Assembly: GCA_963770545.1 (NCBI GenBank)
Contig: CAVYQF010000025.1
Coordinates: 1 to 64,000 of the forward strand
Length of the DNA: 64,000 nucleotides
Origin: RYN-230 sp963770545
GTDB lineage: Bacteria > Actinomycetota > Actinomycetes > Streptosporangiales > Streptosporangiaceae
Direction: 5' to 3'
In this document: positions 51,350 through 59,990 of the stretch, piece after piece
How the letters are laid out: each line of letters opens with the position of its first letter
Numbering within the stretch: the first letter of the stretch is position 1
Made by a program: the position numbers and the translations under genes
Notes under the pieces: generated by a model
The model's input: the letters and a program-made list of their open reading frames with translations, nothing else
The model's database searches: none
What the model was told of the DNA's origin: nothing

Positions 51350-53035
51350 GTGCGGGTTGCGGTAGCTGCCGGGCCCGGGCGCACGGCCCTGCTGCAGGAA
51401 CTCGCCGAGGACGGCACCGGCTATGCCGCGCCCGCCCTGGTCAACGACTTCCCGGCGGCGGTGGCTGAGTACGAGCGCGCCCGGCCAGGTAACGAACATG
51501 TGCGCTGGGTCTGGGCTGACACGTCCGTGATCTACCCGTCCCTGCTACGCGCCGGGGTGCGGGTGGACCGCTGTCACGACACCGCCCTGACCGAGGCCCT
51601 GCTGCGCGCTCGCGAGGGCACGGACCTGAGCGCGACGGGGCCTTCGGGCCCGGGCCTGTTCACCGCGGGCCCGGCGGGCCGGGCTCCCGCCGCCGGGCAG
51701 GCCACCTTGTTCGGGCCGGCCGAGCCCGGAGTCGCCGAAGCGCGTGAGATCCTCCGCGCGCTGGTCGCCGTGCACGCGGATCAGTTGCGCCGGATCACCG
51801 CGGATACCCACCCGGCCAGGTTCGGGTTGCTCGTCGCCGTGGAGTCCGCGGGGGGCCTGGCCGCAGCCGAGATGAGCGCCCGCGGCATGCCATGGCGGGC
51901 TGACGTACACGACGCCTTGCTGGCCGGCCTGCTCGGCGGGAGGCCAGGGCCGGGGTTCCGGCCGCCCCGGCTGGCCGGCCTGGCGGCCCAGGTCTCCGCC
52001 GCGTTCGGCGGCCGCCCGGTCAACCCCGACTCCCCGGCGCAGCTGCTGAAGGCGTTCGCGACCGACGGGGTCCCGGTCCAGTCCACCCGCTCTGGCGTGC
52101 TCCGGGGCATCGACCATCCCGCGATTCCGTTTTTGCTCGAATACAAGGAGCTGGCGCGGCTGCACGCGGCGCACGGCTGGGCCTGGCTGGATGAGTGGGT
52201 GCGCGACGGCCGGTTCCACCCGGAGTACGTGGTCGGGGGAGTGGTTTCCGGCCGGTGGGCCAGCCGTGGCGGCGGCGCGCTGCAAATTCCGCGGGTGGTG
52301 CGCCAGGCCGTCGTTGCGGATCCTGGGTGGGTGCTGGTGGTCGCGGACGCAGCGCAACTGGAGCCGCGGGTGCTCGCCGCGCTCGCCGGTGATCACGCCT
52401 TCGCGGAGGCGGCCGGGTCCGGCGACCTGTACCAGGCGCTGGCCGGGGCGTTCGGCGGTGACCGGGCCAAGGCCAAGGTGGCTCTGCTGTCTGCGATGTA
52501 CGGCGGGGCCGGCGGCGAGGCTTCCCAACTGCTGGCCGTGCTCCGGCGGCGCTTCCCCCGGGCCGACGCCTACGTGGAAGCCGCCGCCCGCGCCGGGGAG
52601 GAGGGCCGGGTGGTCCGGTCCCGGCTCGGCCGGTCGTGCCCGCCGCCGTCAGCGGAATGGCGGGGCCTGACCGCGTCGGCCGATGAGCCAGGCGCGGATG
52701 ACCAGCGGGCCCGGCGCTCGTTGCGGGCGCGCGGCCGCTTCACCCGGAACTTCGTGGTGCAGGCCAGTGCGGCCGACTGGGCCCTGGTCCTGCTGGCCGG
52801 CCTGCGCCGGCGGCTCGCCGCGCTGGCCGGTCCGGCCGGACCCCTGGATGGCCCCGGGCTGGTCTTCTTCCAGCACGACGAGGTGATCGTGCACTGCCCG
52901 CGGGCTGCGGCCCCGGAAGTGGTCGCGGCCATCGGCGACGCGGCCCACGAAGCGGGCCGCCTGCTGTTCGGCGCCACGCGGGTCCGGTTCCCGGTGACCA
53001 CCGCCGTGGTCAACTGCTACGCGGATGCGAAGTGA
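51350..53035 (+). CDS. Bifunctional 3'-5' exonuclease/DNA polymerase (family A)
   Basis: A 561-residue protein from a GTG. The C-terminal half is a family-A polymerase: motif A is VVADAAQLEPRVLAALAGDH, motif B is KAKVALLSAMYGGAGG, and motif C is FFQHDEVIVHC. The N-terminal part is an exonuclease-like region without the 5'-nuclease domain of PolA. These short proteins are widespread in actinobacteria and annotated as bifunctional exonuclease/polymerase, with an unclear role in repair. Motif B departs from the usual spacing (KxxxFGxxYG), so activity is not assured. It follows the amidase gene after 220 bp. Confidence 0.83.
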   Translation: MRVAVAAGPGRTALLQELAEDGTGYAAPALVNDFPAAVAEYERARPGNEHVRWVWADTSVIYPSLLRAGVRVDRCHDTALTEALLRAREGTDLSATGPSGPGLFTAGPAGRAPAAGQATLFGPAEPGVAEAREILRALVAVHADQLRRITADTHPARFGLLVAVESAGGLAAAEMSARGMPWRADVHDALLAGLLGGRPGPGFRPPRLAGLAAQVSAAFGGRPVNPDSPAQLLKAFATDGVPVQSTRSGVLRGIDHPAIPFLLEYKELARLHAAHGWAWLDEWVRDGRFHPEYVVGGVVSGRWASRGGGALQIPRVVRQAVVADPGWVLVVADAAQLEPRVLAALAGDHAFAEAAGSGDLYQALAGAFGGDRAKAKVALLSAMYGGAGGEASQLLAVLRRRFPRADAYVEAAARAGEEGRVVRSRLGRSCPPPSAEWRGLTASADEPGADDQRARRSLRARGRFTRNFVVQASAADWALVLLAGLRRRLAALAGPAGPLDGPGLVFFQHDEVIVHCPRAAAPEVVAAIGDAAHEAGRLLFGATRVRFPVTTAVVNCYADAK

Positions 53036-53104
53036 TCCCGGGCCTGCCCGGGGCCGGGCCAGCCCGGGCCGGGTGAGCCCGGGCCGGGTGAGCCTCGCAT
53101 CCGG

Positions 53105-53536
53105 TCAGGCCGTGGTGGCCGGCTGCTCGGTGCCGCAGTACTTGCATTTGCTGGCGGCAGCGGGCAGATCGCTGGACAGGCAGGCCGGGCAGGTCTTTAC
53201 CGGCGCAGGATCGCCGAACACCACCTGACCGCGGCGGGCCTGGACGTGCTTGTAGGGCACCACGATGAGGAAGTAGACAACCGCGATGAAAATGATGAAA
53301 TAAATGATGGAGGAAATGAAGGAGCCGATATCTATAAACGTCTTGGGGTTATTCGGGTGGCCGAGCTGGATACCCAGGCCCTGGCCGCCGCCGCCTTGGA
53401 AGCGGGCCACGATGGGGCTGATGATGTCGGTCGTGAAGGCCAGGATCAGGCCGCTGAAGGCCAGCGCGACGACCAGCCCGACCGCGACGACGATGACGTC
53501 GCCACGCATGAGAAAGTTCTTGAAGCCCCTCAACAT
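53105..53536 (-). CDS. mscL: Large-conductance mechanosensitive channel with C-terminal zinc ribbon
   Basis: A 143-residue protein starting MLRGFKNFLMRGDVIVVAVG, the canonical MscL N-terminus. Two membrane helices follow, at VALAFSGLILAFTTDIISPI and SIIYFIIFIAVVYFLIVVPY. Downstream of the usual C-terminal helix region (HVQARRGQV) there is a zinc-ribbon with cysteine pairs CPACLSS and CKYCGTE, about 16 residues apart. Classical MscL lacks this. The channel releases solutes on hypo-osmotic shock; the zinc ribbon may act as a regulator. It is convergent with the polymerase gene. Confidence 0.92.
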   Translation of the reverse strand: MLRGFKNFLMRGDVIVVAVGLVVALAFSGLILAFTTDIISPIVARFQGGGGQGLGIQLGHPNNPKTFIDIGSFISSIIYFIIFIAVVYFLIVVPYKHVQARRGQVVFGDPAPVKTCPACLSSDLPAAASKCKYCGTEQPATTA

Positions 53537-54066
53537 GCCCTTTCCTCCGATTCGCTACTACGAACGGCCCCGGAATGGCGGCGCGATGCCCGCGCGCTGG
53601 CCCGGCCGCCCCGGCCGGGCCAGGTCCTCACCGTGCCGGGAGTACCGGCACGCAAACGCGGTGCCCCCTGTCGTTACCCGATCGCGCGTCCTGGCGTATG
53701 CCCCGCCGTAGGCGGGGCGCGCGCCTTGGGTGGTGCGGCTGGACACGCCGTAGGATTCCGGTGATCATGACCGGGCGCAAGCGTTTCGGTGCATCTGATT
53801 TGCGAGTCGGAGGGATTCCGTTCCCGGCTGAGGTGGTCGGGCGGGCGATCGTGAGGCCCGCCAGCCGTGCTGACCACGGCCGGGGCATCGGTCTGTCCTA
53901 CACCAACCTGAAACCTGCGGCTTGTTTACGTTTCGGCGGACTTCAGCCCACAATTATTTACCGGGAGCAGATCCCGGTCCGGGTGTCGCTGCCCGCCGTC
54001 AGGCGAGGCGGTGCGGAGCGACGGCGGCACTGAGCGGGCCATGCTCAGCAGAGGGGGTCGATACAC
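53537..54066. other. Intergenic stretch, nothing firmly recognised
   Basis: About 530 bases between the mscL start and a small membrane-protein gene. It must hold the mscL promoter. A 152-codon frame on the plus strand (53575-54033) has no SD or known domain and was not accepted. In related genomes a SAF-domain or zinc-ribbon gene sits near mscL, but I found no trace of one. Confidence 0.35.
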
Positions 54067-54252
54067 GTGTGGAGGATCCTTCTCACGCTGGCGGGCATGC
54101 TCATCGCCATCGCGGGTGTCGTCTGGACGCTGCAAGGCCTTGGTTTCATCAAGGGCAGCGTGATGACGGGCGTCATGCTGTGGGTCTTGATCGGGCCGCT
54201 GATTGCGCTCTGCGGGCTCGCCGTGACCGTGACCGGCCTGCGCCGGAGCTGA
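54067..54252 (+). CDS. Small two-helix membrane protein
   Basis: A 61-residue protein from a GTG (MWRILLTLAGMLIAIAGVVW). Two hydrophobic helices (about 4-22 and 34-56) are separated by a short loop (LQGLGFIKGSVM). A GAGGGGG stretch lies about 9 bases before the start. Small proteins of this type are conserved in actinobacteria as I recall, but no function is known. It ends 84 bp before the convergent arfB gene, in a stretch with tandem GACCA units. Confidence 0.68.
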   Translation: MWRILLTLAGMLIAIAGVVWTLQGLGFIKGSVMTGVMLWVLIGPLIALCGLAVTVTGLRRS

Positions 54253-54335
54253 CCTCACCAAACTCCAGCCGACCGGCCAGGTCGGACCCGGCCAGATCGG
54301 ACAGACCAGACCAGACCAGATCCGGTCCGGCCAGA

Positions 54336-54767
54336 TCACTCGTCGGTGGACCGGCGGAGCCGCTTGATCTGGGAGCGGCGCTGCTTGGCCGCGAGTCTGC
54401 GTTCCCGCGAACCACGGGTCGGCTTGGTCGGCCGCCGGGTGGCCGGAGGCGGGGCGGTCGCGGCGGTCAGCACGCTGGTGAGCCGGCGGGTGGCCGCCTC
54501 GCGGTTGCGCAACTGGGAGCGATGCTCGGACGCGCTGATCGTGAGAACCCCGTTGACCAGCCGGTCGGCCAGCGCGGCCAGCGCACGTTCCTTGAGCACC
54601 GGACCCAGCGCCGACGAGGCCGCCAGGTCGTATGACAACTCCACCCGGCTGTCGCTGGTGTTGACGGACTGCCCGCCGGGCCCGGATGACCGGGAGAACC
54701 GCCAGGACAGCTCGTCGGCCGGGATCACCTTGCCCCGGATCTGGATCGCATCCGCCACATTGACCAT
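54336..54767 (-). CDS. arfB: Alternative ribosome-rescue factor ArfB (peptidyl-tRNA hydrolase)
   Basis: A 143-residue protein with the catalytic GGQ in FSRSSGPGGQSVNTSDSRVE, near residue 31. The C-terminal tail is strongly basic (RGSRERRLAAKQRRSQIKRL), as required for entering the empty mRNA channel of stalled ribosomes. These features distinguish ArfB from release factors RF1/RF2, which have long codon-recognition domains. It frees stalled peptides without a stop codon. The gene is divergent from ppk2, with about 75 bp between the starts. Confidence 0.9.
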   Translation of the reverse strand: MVNVADAIQIRGKVIPADELSWRFSRSSGPGGQSVNTSDSRVELSYDLAASSALGPVLKERALAALADRLVNGVLTISASEHRSQLRNREAATRRLTSVLTAATAPPPATRRPTKPTRGSRERRLAAKQRRSQIKRLRRSTDE

Positions 54768-54843
54768 GATCTACCTGAGCCCAGGCACGATCTACTGAGC
54801 CGCCGGCCCCGGGCCAGCCGGCCCACGACCGGGAGGACCGCGG

Positions 54844-55776
54844 ATGACCGATCAGCACGCTGGCTGGATCAAGGGCCTGGTCGGTCCGTTGCGGGTCAAG
54901 CCGGGGTCGAGTGTGGACCTGACCCGGGACTTCGATCCCGGGGCACGATTCGGGGTCTGCAAGAAGAAGGACGGGCAGGACCTGCTCCGCCAGAGCGTCC
55001 AGTTGCTCGCCGAATACCAGGACCGGCTGGCCGCGCAGGACACCTACGGTGTGCTGGTGGTACTGCAGGCCCTCGACGCGGCCGGCAAGGACAGCACGAT
55101 CCGGCACGTGATGAGCGGGGTGAACCCGCAGGGCGTCAGGGTGTCCAGCTTCAAGGAGCCATCCTCCTCCGAACTCCGGCACGACTACCTGTGGCGGCAC
55201 GCCCGGGAACTGCCCGCCCGCGGCGAGATTGGCCTCTTCAACCGCTCCCACTACGAGGAGGTGCTCGTTGTCCGGGTGCACCGGGAGATCCTCGACAGCG
55301 AGAAACTGCCGCCCGAGAGCCGCACCGGCAACATCTGGGCGCGCCGCTACCGGGAGATCAACGACTGGGAGCGCTACCTGGCCGATAACGGCATCCGGGT
55401 GGTCAAGATGTTCCTCAACGTGTCCAGGGAAGAGCAGCGGGCCCGTTTCCTGCGCCGGATCGACCAGCCGGAGAAGAACTGGAAGTTCGCCGCGAGCGAC
55501 GTCCGCGAACGCCAGTACTGGGACAAATACCAGCGTGCCTACTCCGCGATGCTCAGCCACACCAGCACGGAATGGGCACCCTGGTACGTGCTGCCCGCGG
55601 ACCACAAGTGGTTCACCCGCCTGTGTGCGGCCGCGGTCATCGCGGACACGCTGATCGACATCGGGCCGACGTACCCGGCCCCGGACCCGGCGGCGCGGCA
55701 GGAACTGGAGCAGGCCAAGAGGGAACTCGAGGCCGAGGCGCCACCTGGGGCCTCTCGTGACCCGGCGGCACCCTGA
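54844..55776 (+). CDS. ppk2: Polyphosphate kinase 2 family protein
   Basis: A 310-residue protein. The Walker A-like motif is LQALDAAGKDSTIRHVMSGV (GxDxxGKD type), and the lid region is GLFNRSHYEEVLVVRVH. WARRYREINDWERYL and FLNVSREEQRARFL are also typical. PPK2 transfers phosphate between polyphosphate and nucleoside mono- or diphosphates. The single-domain length fits class I/III enzymes, but the exact nucleotide preference cannot be told from the sequence. An SD-like GGGAGGACCG lies just before the ATG at 54844. Confidence 0.92.
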   Translation: MTDQHAGWIKGLVGPLRVKPGSSVDLTRDFDPGARFGVCKKKDGQDLLRQSVQLLAEYQDRLAAQDTYGVLVVLQALDAAGKDSTIRHVMSGVNPQGVRVSSFKEPSSSELRHDYLWRHARELPARGEIGLFNRSHYEEVLVVRVHREILDSEKLPPESRTGNIWARRYREINDWERYLADNGIRVVKMFLNVSREEQRARFLRRIDQPEKNWKFAASDVRERQYWDKYQRAYSAMLSHTSTEWAPWYVLPADHKWFTRLCAAAVIADTLIDIGPTYPAPDPAARQELEQAKRELEAEAPPGASRDPAAP

Positions 55777-55877
55777 GCCAGCCACGTCACAGATCTCCTG
55801 ATTGGCCAGTCAACCATGCGAGGTTTGCGGTAATTTCACAGCGTTCCTGCCCGAGTGTCGCTCTGGAGGTGCGCGGC

Positions 55878-56225
55878 GTGCCTGACGACCTCGCCGTCGC
55901 GCGGGCCTTCCGGGGCCGCCCGCTGAACGGCTCCCCTGCCGGGAGGCTCCAGGACGCGGCCGCTGAGATCCTGGCCGCGGGCACTCTCCCCCGGTGCCCG
56001 CATCCGGACCAGCCTCCGCTCTGGTACCTCCCGGCGGGGTCGCTCACCTGCTGCGACTGCACCGGCGCACTGCTGCGGGCGGCCGACGCGAAGCCAGCCT
56101 GCTGCCAGATCTGCCGAGGGCCGGCCACGGCCATGGCGGGCTGGGTGATCGGCGACGTGCCGTGCTTCAGTCACCTCTGCGAGGAGTGCCATACGATCGG
56201 CCTCCTCCCCGTCGTGCCTAACTAA
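55878..56225 (+). CDS. Hypothetical cysteine-rich protein
   Basis: About 115 residues from a GTG 8 bases after GGAGG; an earlier GTG overlaps the SD. The protein contains cysteine pairs at RCPHPDQP, LTCCDCTGALL, ACCQICRGPA and LCEECHTIG, together with histidines. It therefore probably binds one or two zinc ions. The N-terminal 40 residues are helical (DDLAVARAFRGRPLNG). I recognise no named family. It stands between ppk2 and a membrane-protein gene on the opposite strand. Confidence 0.6.
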   Translation: MPDDLAVARAFRGRPLNGSPAGRLQDAAAEILAAGTLPRCPHPDQPPLWYLPAGSLTCCDCTGALLRAADAKPACCQICRGPATAMAGWVIGDVPCFSHLCEECHTIGLLPVVPN

Positions 56226-56465
56226 TCAGGTCCCGGGCCGGCCGGGCTGTCGTCATGGGCCGGGGCGCGGTTGCAGGGACCGGGGTGCCGGGCGGCGGTG
56301 CGCGACCGCGAGGACAGCAGTCCCAGGGCTACCGCCACCACGGCGCTCGCGCCGTACAGATCGGGCAGGGTGAGCCCGGCCCGAAAGTGACCAGGACGAC
56401 GCCCGGCACGAGCCCGGCCGCGTAGACAACCCGGCTCTGGGCGCCCGGGCCCGTCCCGAGACTGC

Positions 56466-58211
56466 TCATCCCTGGCCGCACGCGTGGGTGGGCGCCGTGG
56501 TCACCGGCATCCGCCAGGCGGCGGCGGCCGCGGCGACGATCTCGGCGGTGGCCCTGTACCCATCTGGCTCCGGGACCCGCTGGTGGGCCAGGAAACCGCG
56601 CACCATGGTGGTGACCCCCGGGCTGCCGAGCAGGTCGCCGTGCAGCGCCGGGACGACCCGGATGTCTTGCGGAAGCGGGCAGACGGGCAGCGTGACCGCG
56701 TCGGCCAGCGGCACCAGCAGCAGCCAGCGCAGCGGGTGATGCCGGGCGGCCGAGGCCGCGAATCGGGCCCCCACCTCGTCGACCGAGTCGATGAGCCGTT
56801 GCGCCCCGGAGGGCCCGAAAGGAGACAGGCCCCCGACGAACCAGACCATCGCCCGCAATTCGTCCGCCGGGACCAGGAGCTGCCCGTTCCCGCCCGGGTA
56901 GGTCACCTGCCCGGGCGCGACGATCGGGCTCATCATGACCACGGAGCCGAGCGGCAGGCCGTGATGGGTGGCCAGCATCGCATCCACCCCCAGGGTCCCC
57001 TCGCTCTCCGCGATGATGTCCACCGGCCGGCCAGTCTCCTGATGCAGCCGCCGGACCTGGGCGGCGATGCGGCGGCCTAGCGCCGGCAGGGGCAGGTCGC
57101 TCGCCGCGCTGCCCTGCGGGAGCGGGTGACCCGACGAGGTCATGCCCCGGTAGGAGAACTGCTGGACCAGGGCTCCGGGGGCGACCGGTCGCAGGGTCCT
57201 CGGTGCGGCGCAGCAGGTTGACCCGAATCCCCGGATCTCCAGCACTGGATCACGGGCGGCGCGACCGGGGGCCACGCTGCTCGCCGACCCGTTGACCTGG
57301 CTGCTTGCGGGTCCGGAGGCAGCGGACCTGCCCGGCACACCGGCCGCGTCCGGCGCGGGGCTCACGGCGGCCAGGTTGCTATGGTGCGGCGGGTTGCCGA
57401 TCACGAAGGCCAGCCTGGTCAGCCCCACCACCATCGCAAGCGCGAGCACCATGGCCACCGGCGCCAGCGGGACCGACAGTGGCAGCGGCGCCGGACGGCG
57501 GGTCACCGCGGCGACCAGGTCACGGCGGGCACCTTCCCGGCGGACGACCGCCCTGGTCACGCCGTACCAGGCCCGCGCGTTGGCCACACCAGCCAGGCCG
57601 CACACCGGGATGGCCGCGGCCACCGGCAGCCGCCCGATCGCCGCGGCTACCACGGACAGCGTGGCGAAGTCGGCCAGCAGCCAGTACATCGCCCGGGGGG
57701 GCGGCAGGGTCCGCCACCAGGAGCCGAGGATGCCGCCGTGGCTCAGTGGCAGTGAAATGAGCAGCATGACCGGCACCGTGGCCAGGAAGGGCCAGGAGAA
57801 CGGGAGGATCGCCACCCCCAGCGCCATCGCCGCCACCGGGGACAGCAGCAGGCAGGCCCCGGCGGTGAGGCCGGCCGCGGAGCGGAACATGTCCGCCAGG
57901 CCGGGCGCAGGCACCGACCGGGGCCAGGCCAGCCGGATCAGGGCGGTGTTCAGCGCGGAACGGATGCCCAGGACGGCGGCGAGCAGCACCGCGAACCCGG
58001 CCCAGGAACGGTCATATCCGTACATCCAGCGCAGATCGTGGAACAGGGCCAGCGGGGCCACCGCCGTGACCTGCCCGGCGAGTGAGCGGGCCGGGGGCGC
58101 GAGCCAGCAGAGCAGCACGGCCTCGGCCATCGCAGCCCCCGCTGACAGCGCGATCAGGCCCCGGTGGGCCAGGAATTCCCTGGCGGCCCAGGATCCCGCG
58201 TACCGCTTCAT
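56466..58211 (-). CDS. Membrane protein fused to an alpha/beta-hydrolase-like domain
   Basis: A 581-residue protein. The N-terminal half has about seven hydrophobic helices (for example LIALSAGAAMAEAVLLCWLA, AGACLLLSPVAAMALGVAIL, LALAMVVGLTRLAFVIG). The C-terminal half is soluble: FSYRGMTSSGHPLPQGSAAS, then VDIIAESEGTLGVDAMLATH, which has a nucleophile-elbow-like AESEGT, and SVVMMSPIVAPGQVTYPGG. The later PALHGDLLGSPGVTTMVRGF could hold the catalytic histidine. This suggests an alpha/beta-hydrolase fold on the outside or inside of the membrane. No substrate is known and I do not recognise the family. Confidence 0.62.
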   Translation of the reverse strand: MKRYAGSWAAREFLAHRGLIALSAGAAMAEAVLLCWLAPPARSLAGQVTAVAPLALFHDLRWMYGYDRSWAGFAVLLAAVLGIRSALNTALIRLAWPRSVPAPGLADMFRSAAGLTAGACLLLSPVAAMALGVAILPFSWPFLATVPVMLLISLPLSHGGILGSWWRTLPPPRAMYWLLADFATLSVVAAAIGRLPVAAAIPVCGLAGVANARAWYGVTRAVVRREGARRDLVAAVTRRPAPLPLSVPLAPVAMVLALAMVVGLTRLAFVIGNPPHHSNLAAVSPAPDAAGVPGRSAASGPASSQVNGSASSVAPGRAARDPVLEIRGFGSTCCAAPRTLRPVAPGALVQQFSYRGMTSSGHPLPQGSAASDLPLPALGRRIAAQVRRLHQETGRPVDIIAESEGTLGVDAMLATHHGLPLGSVVMMSPIVAPGQVTYPGGNGQLLVPADELRAMVWFVGGLSPFGPSGAQRLIDSVDEVGARFAASAARHHPLRWLLLVPLADAVTLPVCPLPQDIRVVPALHGDLLGSPGVTTMVRGFLAHQRVPEPDGYRATAEIVAAAAAAWRMPVTTAPTHACGQG

Positions 58212-58361
58212 CCTCGTTGTGCGGCCCCCTGCGTGTCCGGTGCGGCTGATCCGGTGCTGCTGTGGGTCCGGCTGGCTCGATCTGGTGAGGGGTCAGCACG
58301 GGGGGACTACCGTGATCACAATCCTAAGAAGGTCTTACAACTGGTTAACGGGAGGGCCTGG

Positions 58362-59129
58362 ATGCGCTTCGCGGGCCGCACGGTCGTGATCACGGGAGCC
58401 GCCGGGGGGCTTGGTTCGGGAATGGCCGCCGCCTTCGCGGCTGAGGGGGCGGACGTCGCGCTCGTGGATCTGCCGGGCAGCCCCGGGGAGGCGCTGGCGG
58501 CCACCATCAACGCGGCGGCCGCCGGCCGGGATGGGCCGGGCACAGCCTTCTTTGCCCCATGTGACCTGGCCGATCTGGACGCCGCCCGGCAGTTGATCAC
58601 CGACCTCGCCGCGCGTCCGGGCGGGCTCGACGTGCTGATCAACAACGCCGCGATCTACCCGAGGAAAGAGGTAGCGGCTTACACCACCGCAGACTGGCTC
58701 GCGGTCCAGCGGATTAACGTGGATGCGGCCTTCGTCTGCGCCCAGGCCGCGCTGCCCGCGATGCGGGCCGCCGGGTCGGGCCGGATCATCAACGTGTCCA
58801 GCATCACATTTTTTGGCGGCACCCCATTTCTCGTGCCGTACGTGGCGTCCAAGGGCGCCCTGGTCGGGCTGACCCGGGCGCTGGCCCGGGAACTCGGCGG
58901 ATACGGGATCACGGTCAACGCGATCGCCCCGGGCGCCTTCCCCACCGCCGCCGAGGCGATCCACCCCAACCTGGAGGCTTATAACGCGTTCATCCTGGAT
59001 CAGCAGGCCATCAAGCGGCGCGGCGAGCCAGCGGACATCGCGAACGCGGCCCTGTTCCTGGCCGCGCCGCAGACGTCCTTCATCACCGGGCAACTGCTGG
59101 TGGTGGACGGCGGCTGGGTGATGCACTGA
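58362..59129 (+). CDS. SDR family oxidoreductase
   Basis: A 255-residue protein starting MRFAGRTVVITGAAGGLGSG after GGGAGGG. The NAD(P) motif TGAAGGLGSG, the NNAAIYPR segment, the catalytic serine in INVSSITFFGG and YVASKGALVGLTRA (YxxxK) are all present, followed by ALFLAAPQTSFITGQLLVVD. These make a complete classical short-chain dehydrogenase. An acidic residue at the end of beta-2 (DLPGSP) suggests NAD rather than NADP. The substrate is unknown. It is convergent with the ABC transporter operon; a good hairpin lies between them. Confidence 0.9.
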   Translation: MRFAGRTVVITGAAGGLGSGMAAAFAAEGADVALVDLPGSPGEALAATINAAAAGRDGPGTAFFAPCDLADLDAARQLITDLAARPGGLDVLINNAAIYPRKEVAAYTTADWLAVQRINVDAAFVCAQAALPAMRAAGSGRIINVSSITFFGGTPFLVPYVASKGALVGLTRALARELGGYGITVNAIAPGAFPTAAEAIHPNLEAYNAFILDQQAIKRRGEPADIANAALFLAAPQTSFITGQLLVVDGGWVMH

Positions 59130-59152
59130 CGCCGGAGCGCCCCGACGCCAGA

Positions 59153-59175
59153 GCGCCCCGACGCCAGAGGGGCGC
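59153..59175. terminator. Terminator hairpin between convergent genes
   Basis: GCGCCCC, a nine-base loop, GGGGCGC forms a perfect 7-bp stem between the stop of the SDR gene (59129) and the stop of the ABC ATPase gene (59214). A preceding near-copy AGCGCCCCGACGCC forms a direct repeat. It could terminate transcription from both sides. Confidence 0.55.
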
Positions 59176-59213
59176 AGGGTCAGAGCGCCCTGGCGGCAGG
59201 AAGGGCCGCGGGA

Positions 59214-59990
59214 TTACAGTCGCCTGGCGTCCGTGATCCTCCGCAGGAACCGCTGCGTGCGCTCGTCCTGAGGGCTGGTGAACAACTCCGCGGGCGGCCC
59301 CTGCTCCACGATCTGGCCGCCCGACAGGAAGCACACCCGGTTGGCGATGTCCCGGGCGAAGCCCATCTCGTGCGTGGCGATCAGCATGGTCATGCCGCTG
59401 GCGGCCAGTTCCCGGATCACGTCGAGAACCTCGGCCACCAGTTCCGGGTCGAGGGCGCTGGTGACCTCGTCGAGGAGCATCAGCCGCGGCCGCATGGCCA
59501 GGGCCCGGACGATCGCCACCCGCTGCTGCTGCCCGCCGGAGAGCCGGTCGGGGTAGTCGGCCTGCTTGTCGAGCAGCCCGAAGCGCTCCAGCAGCGCCCG
59601 GCCCTCCTCATCGGCCTGCCGCCGGGATGCGCCGAGCGCCTTGACTGGGGCAAGCGTGACGTTGCGCAGCACGGTCATGTGCGGGAACAGGTTGAAGGCC
59701 TGGAACACGATGCCCACGTTCCGGCGCACCCAGTTCTGGTCGATGCCCCGCTGGGTGACGTCTTGCCCCCAGAGCAGGATCCGGCCGGCGTCGATGGCTT
59801 CCAGCAGGTTGATGCAGCGCAGCAGCGTTGACTTGCCCGAACCGGACGCCCCGATGAGGCAGATCACCTCATGCGAGGCCACGCTCAGGTCGATACCGTC
59901 CAGCACCAGATTGGCGCCGAACGACTTACGCAGACCCTCGATCTGGACCGCCGCGGTCGCCGCCGGCTCGTCCGGCGGTTCGGCGGTCAC
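59214..59990 (-). CDS. Amino-acid ABC transporter, ATP-binding protein
   Basis: A 258-residue protein from a GTG that overlaps the permease stop. Walker A is IGASGSGKSTLLRC, the Q-loop is GIVFQAFNLFPHMTV, the signature is DRLSGGQQQRVAI, Walker B is LMLLDEVTSALDPEL, and the switch is ATHEMGF. FNLFPHMTVL with the DEVTSALD form places it in the polar/basic amino-acid uptake family (GlnQ/HisP type). It powers the permease and binding protein encoded just upstream in the same operon. Confidence 0.93.
   Translation of the reverse strand: MTAEPPDEPAATAAVQIEGLRKSFGANLVLDGIDLSVASHEVICLIGASGSGKSTLLRCINLLEAIDAGRILLWGQDVTQRGIDQNWVRRNVGIVFQAFNLFPHMTVLRNVTLAPVKALGASRRQADEEGRALLERFGLLDKQADYPDRLSGGQQQRVAIVRALAMRPRLMLLDEVTSALDPELVAEVLDVIRELAASGMTMLIATHEMGFARDIANRVCFLSGGQIVEQGPPAELFTSPQDERTQRFLRRITDARRL

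Noticed and set aside
53575..54033. 152-codon plus-strand frame in the mscL upstream region
   Set aside because: No SD, no domain, weak codon bias and a Arg/Pro-rich product typical of chance frames in high-GC DNA.
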